Part shown: piece after piece, positions 1-9,090 of the stretch
How the letters are laid out: each line of letters begins with the position of its first letter
How positions within the stretch are numbered: position 1 is the first letter of the stretch
NCBI RefSeq assembly: GCF_900176145.1
Contig: NZ_FWWY01000001.1
Coordinates: 2,539,444 to 2,603,443 of the forward strand
Direction of reading: 5' to 3'
Length of the DNA stretch: 64,000 nt
Source of the DNA: Sulfobacillus thermosulfidooxidans DSM 9293
GTDB taxonomy: Bacteria; Bacillota; Sulfobacillia; Sulfobacillales; Sulfobacillaceae
The notes under the pieces: model-generated
The model's input: the letters and a program-made list of their open reading frames with translations, nothing else
Told to the model about the DNA's origin: nothing
The model's database searches: none
Translations under genes and position numbers: made by a program

Positions 1-510
1 GAGCAAAACCTCCGGGAGAGGATTGAAACTCCATTTTCTGCACTATTTCGGCATTTCTTCCAGGTCTCCCGGAGCAAAACCTCCGGGAGAGGATTGAAAC
101 CGTTTTCGCAAAGATCGGACTTAATTCCCTAGTAGTCTCCCGGAGCAAAACCTCCGGGAGAGGATTGAAACTTTGTAAATATTGACGGCATTGAGGCCCT
201 GTCCGGTCTCCCGGAGCAAAACCTCCGGGAGAGGATTGAAACCCAGACATCCATGCGACAATTCGCATTCGTTTTGATGTCTCCCGGAGCAAAACCTCCG
301 GGAGAGGATTGAAACCTTGAAGTGAGCCAGCGGGGATCCCAATTCCTCGTCTCCCGGAGCAAAACCTCCGGGAGAGGATTGAAACAGAGCATGGAATTGC
401 AACTCGATATGTATGCCGGAGGTCTCCCGGAGCAAAACCTCCGGGAGAGGATTGAAACCATTCCATAAGGGACTTAAGGGGGTACTACTCAACGTCTCCC
501 GGAGCAAAAC
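1..510 (+). CRISPR. CRISPR array, 7 spacers, truncated at both ends
   Basis: A 37-nt repeat that begins GTCTCCCGGAGC and ends GGATTGAAAC recurs at 64-100, 135-171, 206-242, 279-315, 349-385 and 422-458, all identical. A partial copy lies at 1-29 (cut by the window edge) and a 17-nt partial copy at 494-510 (cut by an insertion sequence). The seven spacers are 33-36 nt long and all different. The repeat contains a perfect 9-bp stem, CTCCCGGAG/CTCCGGGAG, around a CAAAAC loop. It ends in ATTGAAAC, the usual 5' handle of type I and III crRNAs, so the array probably reads on the plus strand with its leader beyond position 1. No cas genes are visible in the window. The IS sits at the leader-distal, oldest end. 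Confidence 0.98.
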
Positions 511-576
511 TGGATGTTAGTCTAAATTGTGGACACCTCGAATTGAGACAAGATGATACAATAATTCTCCATTGAG

Positions 577-873
577 GTGAATCCGATGGCCAATCAATAT
601 GATCGAGCGTTTAAAGAACAAGCGGTTCAACTCGTGTTGACCCAACAAAAAAGTGGCGCGCAAGTGGCGCGCGAACTGGGCATTCCCAGCAAAACCTTGT
701 ATGCCTGGGTCGCTGCCTACAAAGCCGATCCGGTGGAACCCTTTGTGGGTAGTGGGCATCTGAAAGCGGAAGACCAAGCCCTGCGCGATTTGCCGCGGCG
801 TATTCGGGATCTCGAAGAGGAGAATGCGATCCTAAAAAAAGCGATGCGCCTCGTCACCAACGATCGGAAGTAA
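577..873 (+). CDS. IS3-family transposase OrfA (HTH protein)
   Basis: This 98-residue protein has a helix-turn-helix of the Transposase_8 type near residues 8-45 (ELGIPSKTLYAWVAAYK) and a C-terminal leucine-rich coiled coil (RIRDLEEENAILKKAM) used for multimerisation. It binds the IS ends, and in the OrfAB fusion it supplies the DNA-binding half of the transposase. It starts at ATG 577, about 10 nt after the weak ribosome site TTGAGGTGA. The A7 run near its end is the probable frameshift site into orfB. Confidence 0.93.
   Translation: MNPMANQYDRAFKEQAVQLVLTQQKSGAQVARELGIPSKTLYAWVAAYKADPVEPFVGSGHLKAEDQALRDLPRRIRDLEEENAILKKAMRLVTNDRK
834..840 (+). other. Probable programmed -1 frameshift site (A7)
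   Basis: Seven A residues followed by G lie near the end of orfA. OrfA is read in frame 1 and orfB in frame 0. A -1 slip here gives a continuous reading through KKSDAPRHQRSEVIFQF into the orfB frame up to the MCQILDVSRSGYYAW region. This arrangement is standard for IS3-family OrfAB synthesis. The site is seen directly; its use is inferred. Confidence 0.75.
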
Positions 874-920
874 TCTTTCAGTTCATTCATGAACACCGCT
901 TCACCTTCTCGATCACGAAG

Positions 921-1730
921 ATGTGCCAAATCCTCGACGTTTCGCGAAGTGGGTATTATGCGTGGCGCCATCGCCCCCCCAGTACTCAGGCGCAAGTCCG
1001 GGCCCGGCGGGTCGAACGGATTCGGGCGGTGTTTACCGCATCAGGGGAACGCTACGGCAGCCCCAAAATCACCGCCGTGTTACGGCGGGAAGGCGAGCGC
1101 ATTAGTCAAAAAACGGTGGCACGGTTGATGCACGACCATCGATTGCGCTCTCGCGTGACACGGAAATATAAAGCCACCACGAATTCTCGGCATACGTTGC
1201 CGGTGCATGAGAACGTGTTGAATCAAACGTTTACCGCGGATCGCCCGCATGCGGTGTGGATGGCGGATATTACCTACATCCCCACGGAGGAAGGATGGCT
1301 CTATTTAGCGAGTCTTCAGGATTGGTACACCCGAAAAATTGTGGGATGGGCGGTAGACCGGCGCATGACGCAAGATTTGGTCATCCGAGCCTTAGACCGT
1401 GCGGTTACCCACAGCCAGCCGCCGGCCGGCGTGCTGCATCACTCGGATCGAGGCAGCCAATATGCCGCCGCGGCTTACCAGGAAAGGCTTCAGCAGTATG
1501 GCATGACGGCGAGCAAGAGTCGCAAAGGAAATTGTTACGATAACGCCATGATTGAATCCTGGCACAGTCTCCTCAAGAAGGAGCTGATTTACTTGACGAA
1601 ATTCCGAACCCGGGCAGAAGCGGAAGTTGCGATCTTTGCCTATATCGAGATTTTTTATAATCGGCAGCGCGTCCATAGCGCCCTAGATTATCAGACTCCA
1701 GCCGAGGCTGAGGCGGCGTATCAAGCGTGA
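921..1730 (+). CDS. IS3-family transposase OrfB (DDE integrase domain)
   Basis: This 269-residue catalytic half is made mainly as an OrfAB fusion by -1 frameshifting. It carries an HTH_21-like region (YGSPKITAVLRREGERISQKTVARLM) followed by an rve integrase core. The acidic triad is visible: D in VWMADITYIP, D in HHSDRGSQY, and E in DNAMIESWHSLLKKE, with the usual spacing. No disruption is seen, so the element may be active. ATG 921 is simply the first ATG in this frame; coding sequence joins orfA upstream of it. Confidence 0.94.
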   Translation: MCQILDVSRSGYYAWRHRPPSTQAQVRARRVERIRAVFTASGERYGSPKITAVLRREGERISQKTVARLMHDHRLRSRVTRKYKATTNSRHTLPVHENVLNQTFTADRPHAVWMADITYIPTEEGWLYLASLQDWYTRKIVGWAVDRRMTQDLVIRALDRAVTHSQPPAGVLHHSDRGSQYAAAAYQERLQQYGMTASKSRKGNCYDNAMIESWHSLLKKELIYLTKFRTRAEAEVAIFAYIEIFYNRQRVHSALDYQTPAEAEAAYQA

Positions 1731-1779
1731 TCTGGATAATGTCTCCATTTTGGGTGTCCATTTTATTGACATAGGTCCA

Positions 1780-1890
1780 AAACGCCGCAGCAAAGTTATC
1801 ATCTCGAAGTTCTTCAAGAGACGGTGTGGCCTGATGTTCCCTATGCCCATAAGGGTCAGCGCACCGATGTTCTATTGAAGAATATCCCAA
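1780..1890 (-). pseudogene. Unidentified gene remnant cut by the IS3 right end
   Basis: On the minus strand, the 110 bp between the IS and the helicase gene read without a stop as a protein-like fragment containing SLEELRDDNFAAAFWTY, which then runs into the IS. The plus strand is also open here for 37 codons, ending KGQRTDVLLKNIPRT. The family is not recognised and the coding strand is uncertain. It may be what remains of a gene removed when the CRISPR/IS junction was rearranged. Confidence 0.3.
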
Positions 1891-1919
1891 GAACCTAAAG
1901 TATGAACGCCAGTCCGTCG

Positions 1920-4900
1920 TTATATCGCGGTTTCAGCATTGGCAAAGATGGAAGAGGGAACCGGTGAGGATTTAGAGCCAGGAATAATTTCGGCTTGTTC
2001 AACGAACACGCAGAGCGCATTGATTAAGGGTAAATGTTCAATATGCGCGGGCTTATGGAATAACAATGAAGGATTCGCAATCAAAATGGCAACGCCTTGG
2101 GCCCGGGAGATGGCGACGTTCAGACGATTTAAGCTATAAAGGAATTCTAAACCATGAGGAATATCCTCAGGATTTGAAGCCGCAGTACTATAGATGACAA
2201 CAGGCGCTTCTTGCCCTTGAAACTTATCGACCGTGCCTACCCGCACGTCCTTGGGCAAAGCCGCTCGAAGCCTCGTAACCTGCGCGTTATAAGGGGCTAC
2301 AACCAGGATGTCATTGGCCGTTAAGGGGCGCATGTGTCCTTGTTGATCGGTCCAGGTGCTGGTTAAGAGTTCCATCACCACTTGACGGGTTAAGAGGACT
2401 TCTTCTTCGGAGGCGGTTCGGTTCCCTTCATGCCAAATGGGAACATAATAGAGGCCTGAATGAGACCAGGGACCCGGCCCCTGGAGATTTTGCTTCGCAC
2501 ACTGCGGATGGGATGTGAATTTGTCGTCATAGGCAATATGGGAAATATAGCGCGTGATCACGGGATGCATGCGGCGCGTGACGTCTAAGAATATCCCGTA
2601 GTGGGGGTCGATGGTTGGAGCCCCTTGCAGGATGTATTCTAAAACCGAAACATCCACGCCTGGGGGATGATGACCTTGACTGGGTTGGCGGAGTTGCTGG
2701 GGATCTCCCAACAAAATGAGGGATTTGGCGGCCTGTGCAGCGGCCAGCGCGTTGGCTAAGGACATTTGCCCTGCTTCATCAATCACGAGCACATCTAAAG
2801 CTTCACACCATTCGGGCCGAGCAAAAAGCCAAGCGGTACCCGCCACCACCTGGGCGCCGTTAAGAAATGCGGCAAAGACTTTATCATTATTATTCAATAC
2901 CTGAAGCGAAGAGGATGAAATGCCGCCATTATCCCGTCCTCGTTGCACGGCTTTGAGGTTGATGCCCCGTTCTTTGACCCGTAAGAGGACCGCGTCGAGC
3001 AAATGACGAATGACCTGATGGCTGGGGGCGGTGATGCCGACGGTTTTACCGGCCTCGACCAAATCAACGATAATGTGAGAGGCTGTGTAACTTTTTCCTG
3101 AGCCAGGTGGCCCTTGAATGGCTAAATATTGATGATCGAGGGCTAACGCGCACCGTCTGGCCGCGGCACTGGCCTCTTCACCGGGAAGGCGCAGGACGCC
3201 ATCTGGGGAACAGCCCGGGATTTCAGGGCGTCTACGCATTAAAAGCGCTCTTAAAGCCGAAAACCGGCCCTTTGTGCCCATTCCTTGTTCTAAAACCGTG
3301 GAGGCCAAAGATTTTAGTGCGTTTTTCAAAACTCCGGTTTGGATGGGGCCTGGGGGGATCAGAGCCTGGGGTCTTTTGCCGCCAGTTTTGATGGCAATAA
3401 GACCTTGGGCCGGATCAACATCAATCACTTCGCCAACCGTTTTTCCAGTCACGGGATCCACGGGCTTATCACCCACGTTGATCTTGTGTTCTTGCAGGGG
3501 ATAGCGGTATAGATCACTGCCATCTTGCCGGATACCAACAAATTCTAAACCACTGAGACTTTCGGGATCTTCCAGCAATTCTTCTAAGGACATGTCCCGG
3601 TGTGCAAAATATTTCCACCATACCGATTTATCCTCGCGGCGATGCCAATTGAGGAGATGGGCAAGGATAAAGCGCGCATATTCTGGCGCCTCGGGACCCG
3701 GTTCCTGATCAAAAGGTTTGATAAGTTCAGCGACTAAGGCGTGGGTGTCATCTTGTGGCCTTTCAAAAGCGGGAGGAGTTGCGTCGGAATTGGCATTTTG
3801 TGGGATGCTCTCATGGTTCTGGGCGATGAATTCGTGTTTTCGCGCAACAAGCCACGTGTGAAGACGCCACGTCGACAGGCAGTCATCTTGGTTGTAAGCC
3901 TCGATGTCTTCGAGAATCGTGGCGTCGCGCGATTGTTTCCACTGGTCATAGGCGATGATACTTGCGCCAGCATTGGTGATTTCTCCTTCACGCTTTTCCA
4001 TATATAAGGGCTCCAAATATTTGATGGAGTAAGATTCTTGAGAGACCATCAGGCTATGACGGACAATGTGATATAAATCAACGAGAATATGTTGGGCCAG
4101 CAGATGATCCACTTCCGCTTCCCTGGTGCTGTAACGTCCCATTAACCGTTTTAAGGCGGTGGGTTCATAGGGCGCATAATGATAAATGTGCATATGGGGA
4201 TAGTGGGCGAGACGGTCCATCATCCGGTCAATAAAGGTTTCGAAACTGTGGCGCTCGCTGGGGCGGTCATGGGCCCAAAGAGCGTGAAATGAGGGTTCCT
4301 TATCCAAGTCATCGACTTCGGCCCATCCAAAAAGATATTCCAGGGGTCCCCCTTCGGCTAAAGGATCTCCTTCCAGATCAAAGTACACATCGCCAGGTTG
4401 GGGATCGGGCAAGCGGTGAAATCCATGCTCAGGGTGAACGGGTAATATCTCGAAAATGACCTGACCCGAGATCCGCTGTTCCCACTGAAGGCGGGCTTGC
4501 TTGATTAATCGTTTTAAGGTGTCATCACTCATGCCCTTGATATGCCCTGACGGATCGGTGTGGGCTAACGCGCTGAGGGTATGGATACCGTGGTGCTGCA
4601 ATTTTTTAATCTGAGATTTGGTAATGTTGGCGACATACCAGAGGTGATCATCCTCGCGCCTTTTGGCTTCGCAGATATCAAGCCACGTGCATGATTCACA
4701 AGCCGGTTTGGGATCGGGATATGAAGGGGTGGGATCCTTTATCCAATGTTTCAGGCGGGAAGCGGCTAATTTGACATAAGACCGGGCAAATGTCGGCGGA
4801 AAATCGATTTTCTCATGCTGTCCCAAAACGAGGGTGATGGGGGCCGCTTGCCCTTGAACCCCTTCGAGTAAAAGGCTATAAAACGTTGCCTGCACCAGTG

Positions 4901-5330
4901 CCGAGACGCGTGCTTGATGAGCTAATTTCACTTCTTCGACGCGGTAATAAAAAGGACCGAGCTCTGAGGATCCCTCGTACCGCACGAGAAAATCGGGGGT
5001 CCCGATCCAGATATCTTGCTGCAATGTGCCTTGATAAATGACGGGTTCCCCTCGACCTAAGGCGAGGCGGGTTAAATGAACCCGTTCTGTGAGAGAGACT
5101 CCCTGGCTTCCGTCCCATAAGGGCAACCCTTGGGACAAGAGTTCATTTAGGTACTGCTGTTCTTTTTCATTCCCCATACGGCTTAACATCTGCTGCTGAG
5201 GATCCTGAGAATCAAGGGGTGCCATCTTTCCTTGCACGAGTTGCAGGTTAAGCCAACTTCTTTGGGGACATTCGATGTGATTGACCACATCGGATGCCGT
5301 TAATAAGAATCGGCCATCAATGAGTTGCAT
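1920..5330 (-). CDS. TM0106-family Cas4-like nuclease / exonuclease / SF1 helicase fusion
   Basis: The 1136-residue protein appears to have three enzymatic modules. Residues 1-225 form a RecB/Cas4-like PD-(D/E)XK nuclease: D113 in GTPDFL, E133 and K135 in EEVKL, and four cysteines (C21, C211, C214, C220) spaced as in the 4Fe-4S Cas4/AddB group. Residues 312-500 form an RNase H-like DEDD exonuclease (YFDLEGD at 316-322; YNQDDCLSTWRL near 485). Residues 720-1110 form an Upf1/Dna2-like SF1 helicase (Walker A GPPGSGKS 740-747; DEAGQ 851-855; RLNVAISRAQ late). The whole suggests end processing of DNA. The gene stands alone, 140 bp from the IS that ends the CRISPR array. It starts at ATG 5330 behind GGAGGCCCCG. 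A link to CRISPR adaptation is only inferred from Cas4 similarity and position; general repair is equally possible. Confidence 0.88.
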   Translation of the reverse strand: MQLIDGRFLLTASDVVNHIECPQRSWLNLQLVQGKMAPLDSQDPQQQMLSRMGNEKEQQYLNELLSQGLPLWDGSQGVSLTERVHLTRLALGRGEPVIYQGTLQQDIWIGTPDFLVRYEGSSELGPFYYRVEEVKLAHQARVSALVQATFYSLLLEGVQGQAAPITLVLGQHEKIDFPPTFARSYVKLAASRLKHWIKDPTPSYPDPKPACESCTWLDICEAKRREDDHLWYVANITKSQIKKLQHHGIHTLSALAHTDPSGHIKGMSDDTLKRLIKQARLQWEQRISGQVIFEILPVHPEHGFHRLPDPQPGDVYFDLEGDPLAEGGPLEYLFGWAEVDDLDKEPSFHALWAHDRPSERHSFETFIDRMMDRLAHYPHMHIYHYAPYEPTALKRLMGRYSTREAEVDHLLAQHILVDLYHIVRHSLMVSQESYSIKYLEPLYMEKREGEITNAGASIIAYDQWKQSRDATILEDIEAYNQDDCLSTWRLHTWLVARKHEFIAQNHESIPQNANSDATPPAFERPQDDTHALVAELIKPFDQEPGPEAPEYARFILAHLLNWHRREDKSVWWKYFAHRDMSLEELLEDPESLSGLEFVGIRQDGSDLYRYPLQEHKINVGDKPVDPVTGKTVGEVIDVDPAQGLIAIKTGGKRPQALIPPGPIQTGVLKNALKSLASTVLEQGMGTKGRFSALRALLMRRRPEIPGCSPDGVLRLPGEEASAAARRCALALDHQYLAIQGPPGSGKSYTASHIIVDLVEAGKTVGITAPSHQVIRHLLDAVLLRVKERGINLKAVQRGRDNGGISSSSLQVLNNNDKVFAAFLNGAQVVAGTAWLFARPEWCEALDVLVIDEAGQMSLANALAAAQAAKSLILLGDPQQLRQPSQGHHPPGVDVSVLEYILQGAPTIDPHYGIFLDVTRRMHPVITRYISHIAYDDKFTSHPQCAKQNLQGPGPWSHSGLYYVPIWHEGNRTASEEEVLLTRQVVMELLTSTWTDQQGHMRPLTANDILVVAPYNAQVTRLRAALPKDVRVGTVDKFQGQEAPVVIYSTAASNPEDIPHGLEFLYSLNRLNVAISRAQGVAILIANPSLLFHKPAHIEHLPLINALCVFVEQAEIIPGSKSSPVPSSIFANAETAI

Positions 5331-5612
5331 CGGGGCCTCCTTTTTCCATAATCACTAGAATAGAGTATGTTATTCAAGTCTTCCGCATCATTCTTGCCAT
5401 ATACCGGAAATTGTAACATGAATTATGTTGGGTCTCTACAATGATGCTACTTACTTCTGCGTGTCGAGAACGTCTGGAATGAATTCTGTGATGTGCTATA
5501 GACAGTTTGTGAAAATTTGTCTGTAAGGCAGGGAGGAACAGACCCTTCGTTTCAACTCGGATTTGGAGGTTAAACATATGATGCTAAAAGGAAGCGGAAA
5601 GCCTTAGTCTTT

Positions 5613-6239
5613 TTAGATCAGACCATAACGGTAGGCAATCACGGCGGCTTCAACACGGTTCCTGGCACCGAGATTTTCTACTATCGTGTTGATATGCACC
5701 TTAACCGTGTTTTCGGACAGATTTAGGATGGTACCAATTTCTTTGTTTGTCAAGCCTTCGGCAACAAGTGATAAAATACGGATATCTAAGGGTTTGAGCG
5801 GGGCCGGGAATTTGAGATGTTCCTCTTCAACCCACCTTATGACGTGTGCCGTCAATTTTGGGTCTAAGACCGCTCCTCTCGTTAAAACACGCCGGATACT
5901 GTCGATGAGTTCCGAACTGGTGACGTCTTTGATGATATAACCCCGCGCACCATTGACCAAAGCAGACCGTAATAACGTTTCATCCGTATAACTGGTCAGG
6001 ATTATGCAGGCAGTGGGCAGGCCAGCGTCTTTCACCAAACGGCAGACTGCTGGCCCTTGGAGTCCGTCCATGCGAACATCTAGCAAGGCGATTTCGGGAT
6101 GCAATTTTTGGATGAGATCCCATGCCATATTGCCATCGCCTGCCTCGCCAACCACATGAAATTCGTGGGTGTCTGATAAGACTTGTCGTAGACCTCGTCG
6201 GGTCAGTTCATGATCATCGGCAATGATTACTCGATACAT
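5613..6239 (-). CDS. NarL/LuxR-family response regulator
   Basis: This 208-residue regulator has a receiver domain at residues 1-120: acidic pocket D8/D9 in IIADDHE, phospho-acceptor D54 in ALLDVRMDG, conserved Thr in ILTSYTD and Lys in YIIKDV. A LuxR-type HTH follows at about 148-205 (ILSLVAEGLTNKEIGTILNLSENTVKVH in two helices). It overlaps the 3' end of the sensor kinase by 13 bp, so the two are translated together. It presumably activates nearby promoters on phosphorylation. The divergent CO dehydrogenase operon is the obvious candidate, but no binding site was identified. Confidence 0.93.
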   Translation of the reverse strand: MYRVIIADDHELTRRGLRQVLSDTHEFHVVGEAGDGNMAWDLIQKLHPEIALLDVRMDGLQGPAVCRLVKDAGLPTACIILTSYTDETLLRSALVNGARGYIIKDVTSSELIDSIRRVLTRGAVLDPKLTAHVIRWVEEEHLKFPAPLKPLDIRILSLVAEGLTNKEIGTILNLSENTVKVHINTIVENLGARNRVEAAVIAYRYGLI

Positions 6240-7405
6240 GGTGATGACCTCGGTTTGGTATTATTGGGGAGAACAACACGGACTGTCGTGCCGCCGTCGT
6301 CATGATTGAATATCGCAAATTGGCCCCCAATTCGGCGGGCTAAGGTATCCATCGATCGGATGCCATAGCTAAGAGGGGCATTCCACGATGGCGGCAGTCC
6401 CACTCCCATATCATGAATCGCAAGGATGGTTTCACGATCCTTTATTGATAACGTTATGACCGCTACCTCACTATGGCTATGTTTCCGAATATTGGTTAAG
6501 GCTTCATGTGCAATGGCGCGAGCAACGGAGACGGTGGCCGAGCCGATTTTTTTGTCGTTGCCCGTGCATAAGAACTTAGTTTTGATTCCACTGTCTTTTT
6601 CGAATTCTACCAACATCTGTGAAATTAAGGCGGCTAATCCCCGCGAGGGCGCATTATCGGTCAGAGAAAAAATTGCCGTTTTCACGTCTTGTAGGCCTCT
6701 TTCAGCAAGTTCTTGCATGGCGGTTAATCGAGCAAGGAGTTCTTCATCATTTTGAGGAAGATGCTGTTGGCATCGGCTTATTTCCATTTTTAACAGAAAC
6801 AATGTTTGAGCTACCGAGGAATGCAGGGCCATGCTAATTCTCTCGCGTTCTTCTAAAACTAAAATCCTTGCCAACTGATCACGACTGCGCACACTTTCAA
6901 GGGCAATCGCAGCTTGAGTAGCGAAAGCTGATAGCAAATCTTGATCTCGTTGCGTAAAATGGCGTCCGTGCGGGCTTTCAGCCAAAAACAAGCTGCCCAG
7001 TAATGTCTCAAGAGATTTAAGGGGAACTCCTAGAAATGACCCCAAACGGGGGTGGTTAGCCGGTTTGTTTACTGCATGCGATAAGGGAACTTGGTCAAGT
7101 CGTACCGCTTGTCCAGTACGGTAAGGAACCATAAACAGTCCATGGCCTGTAGGCAGTTCCTTGGCAGGAGGGACACCCGAGACTTTGAAATGCCGTAGTT
7201 GGCGAGGATTGTTCTCATCTACGACGACGAGCCCACCCATCTTAGCTCCAATGAGATCACGAGCGCAATCAACGATGGTTTGTAAGAGACTGTCAAGGTC
7301 GGCCTGCATGGCAATTTTTTGGTTCAGCATGATTAACGTTTCGAGTTCACGAACCTGTCTGGTTAAGTCGGACGGAATCGCGGTTTTTCCTTTTTTAAGA
7401 GCCAT
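6227..7405 (-). CDS. GAF-domain sensor histidine kinase (HisKA_3 type)
   Basis: The 392-residue kinase has no obvious membrane segment. A GAF domain spans roughly residues 35-172. A dimerisation/phospho-acceptor segment follows, with the family pattern ERERISMALHSSVAQ (H195). The C-terminal HATPase domain has an N box in AIAHEALTNIRKHSHSE and a G box in IHDMGVGLPP. Such soluble NarL-type kinases sense small molecules or redox state through GAF; the ligand here is unknown. It is transcribed away from coxM across a shared 252-bp intergenic region, which suggests but does not prove a role in controlling the cox cluster. Confidence 0.92.
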   Translation of the reverse strand: MALKKGKTAIPSDLTRQVRELETLIMLNQKIAMQADLDSLLQTIVDCARDLIGAKMGGLVVVDENNPRQLRHFKVSGVPPAKELPTGHGLFMVPYRTGQAVRLDQVPLSHAVNKPANHPRLGSFLGVPLKSLETLLGSLFLAESPHGRHFTQRDQDLLSAFATQAAIALESVRSRDQLARILVLEERERISMALHSSVAQTLFLLKMEISRCQQHLPQNDEELLARLTAMQELAERGLQDVKTAIFSLTDNAPSRGLAALISQMLVEFEKDSGIKTKFLCTGNDKKIGSATVSVARAIAHEALTNIRKHSHSEVAVITLSIKDRETILAIHDMGVGLPPSWNAPLSYGIRSMDTLARRIGGQFAIFNHDDGGTTVRVVLPNNTKPRSSPCIE

Positions 7406-7657
7406 GAGTATAACCTTTCTTTCGTCAACAACACCACCTGTTGGCTACTTACAACTCCTACGATGTCATGAAGGTAGTTATATATTACCACGTGACATTT
7501 AATTTTTTACGGGCATGTGTGAAAAATACCAAAACAGATGCGGGAATATACCTTTTTGGGTATCGCTTAGCAATGTCTCAATCTCCACAATGACAATAGA
7601 ATCTGCATCACGCGAGACAAGGTGATAAGCATTCTTGGACAACTAAGGAGGATAAGA

Positions 7658-8545
7658 ATGTTTCCCAATCCATTTCAATATTATGCGCCGCAATCATCAG
7701 ATGAAATATTCGAATTATTAGCTCAATATGGGGATGAAGCTAAAATTTTAGCAGGTGGCCAAAGCCTGTTGCCGATGATGAAACTGCGTTTGGCAGCCCC
7801 TTCTGTGTTGATTGATGTCAATGGCATCTCCTCATGGACTGATGTCACGGAACAGGATCACCTGCTGCATATTGGCGCCCTCGTTCGTCATTGCAAATGG
7901 GAGTCTGTGCTAGATTCGCGCGTACCTTTGCTTCACCAGACGGCGAGGCACATTGCGGATCCGCTTGTGAGAAATCGGGGCACGATGGCGGGTTCACTAG
8001 CCCACGCTGATCCAGCAGCTGATTGGGGAGCGGCCCTATTGGCTCTTAAAGCATCGGTATCCATCCAAAGTGCACAACGCTCCCGGAAAGTGCCAATTCG
8101 CGAGTTCTTTGTTGACACATTTACAACGGTGCTTGAACCACAAGAAGTGGTTACGGGAATACGTATTCCCCTGCATCACGATTCTGGATTTGTGGGCGCT
8201 CGCTATTTGAAGCTGGAGCGAAAAGTGGGGGACTTTGCAGTGGTAGGGGTTGCACTTACGCTGGTCTTAGATCCCCATGGTGTCGTGTTGGATGCTGGTA
8301 TTGGATTGGCGGCTGTGGGAACGACACCCTTGGCAGCGGTGAAAGCGGAATCGTTATTGCAGGGTCATCCTTTAACAACGGACCTCATTCGTCAGGTCGC
8401 ATCTGAGGCGGCAAAGGAATCCGATCCGGTGACGGATCGCCGCGGCAGTGAAGAGTACAAACGGGCAATGGTTAATGTTTTCGTAGAACGTGGTCTTATG
8501 TCCATTTATCAGGACTGGCAACGGCTGATGGATGTGTCGGCATAA
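7658..8545 (+). CDS. coxM: Aerobic CO dehydrogenase medium (FAD) subunit
   Basis: This 295-residue flavoprotein subunit passes electrons from the Fe-S subunit to the quinone or respiratory acceptor. FAD-binding motifs are visible near the N-terminus ([13 protein letters not shown]) and in the middle ([18 protein letters not shown]), followed by the CO_deh_flav_C domain. ATG 7658 is preferred over the upstream GTG 7622 because AAGGAGG lies 7 nt before it and the family's N-terminus is MFP-F-Y-P. It is the first gene of the cluster. The order M-S-L is that of form I enzymes; form II clusters are usually S-L-M. Confidence 0.93.
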   Translation: MFPNPFQYYAPQSSDEIFELLAQYGDEAKILAGGQSLLPMMKLRLAAPSVLIDVNGISSWTDVTEQDHLLHIGALVRHCKWESVLDSRVPLLHQTARHIADPLVRNRGTMAGSLAHADPAADWGAALLALKASVSIQSAQRSRKVPIREFFVDTFTTVLEPQEVVTGIRIPLHHDSGFVGARYLKLERKVGDFAVVGVALTLVLDPHGVVLDAGIGLAAVGTTPLAAVKAESLLQGHPLTTDLIRQVASEAAKESDPVTDRRGSEEYKRAMVNVFVERGLMSIYQDWQRLMDVSA

Positions 8546-8583
8546 GTATCTTTGAAATCCATGAAGGGAATGGAGGAAACACG

Positions 8584-9090
8584 ATGGGACAAACAGTTAT
8601 CAATGATCAAATTATGGTTCACGTCACGATTAATGGCGAATCGCGCCATGCCTTGGTGGAACCTCGAACGTTACTCGCTTATTTTATTCGGGATACTCTT
8701 GGATTAACGGGGACTCATGTCGGTTGTGATACGACTAGTTGTGGAGTTTGTACCGTGCTCTTAGATGGCATGCCAGTAAAATCGTGTACGGTTTTGGCAG
8801 TGCAAGCTGATGGTCATGATATCGAAACGGTAGAAGGCCTTGAACAGAACGGACAACTCCATCCTTTGCAACAAGCGTTTTGGGACAATCATGGCTTGCA
8901 ATGTGGATTTTGTACCCCTGGCATGTTAATGACAACCACAGCCCTCCTACGAAATTCCGAAAACATCACCGAGCATGAGGTACGACGGGCGATTTCCGGA
9001 AATCTCTGTCGGTGTACAGGATATGTCAATATTGTCAAAGCGGTTCTCGAGGCTAAACGCCGGATGGGAGAGGAGGCTAGTACGTCATGA
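8584..9090 (+). CDS. coxS: Aerobic CO dehydrogenase small (2Fe-2S) subunit
   Basis: This 168-residue subunit carries two [2Fe-2S] clusters. The N-terminal plant-ferredoxin-type site is in [16 protein letters not shown] with a further Cys in VKSCTV. The C-terminal helical site is in QCGFCTPGM and CRCTGY. It links the Mo active site in CoxL to FAD in CoxM. Its stop overlaps the start of coxL by 4 bp (ATGA), so translation is coupled. ATG 8584 follows GGAGGAAACACG. Confidence 0.95.
   Translation: MGQTVINDQIMVHVTINGESRHALVEPRTLLAYFIRDTLGLTGTHVGCDTTSCGVCTVLLDGMPVKSCTVLAVQADGHDIETVEGLEQNGQLHPLQQAFWDNHGLQCGFCTPGMLMTTTALLRNSENITEHEVRRAISGNLCRCTGYVNIVKAVLEAKRRMGEEASTS

Larger units (their letters stand above)
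511..1779 (+). mobile_element. IS3-family insertion sequence, apparently intact
   Basis: The element carries overlapping orfA and orfB. Its ends form imperfect inverted repeats: the left end begins TGGATGTTAGTC and continues to TGGACACC, and the reverse complement of the right end begins TGGACCTATGTC and also continues to TGGACACCC. AAAC precedes the left end (507-510) and AAAC follows the right end (1780-1783), which fits a 4-bp target duplication. However, the sequence after the right-hand AAAC is not the rest of the CRISPR repeat, so DNA next to the right end has been lost or exchanged. The length of 1269 bp is normal for the family. Confidence 0.92.

Noticed and set aside
121-507. Open frames across the CRISPR array
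   Set aside because: They encode repeated peptides from the CRISPR repeat itself and are not genes.
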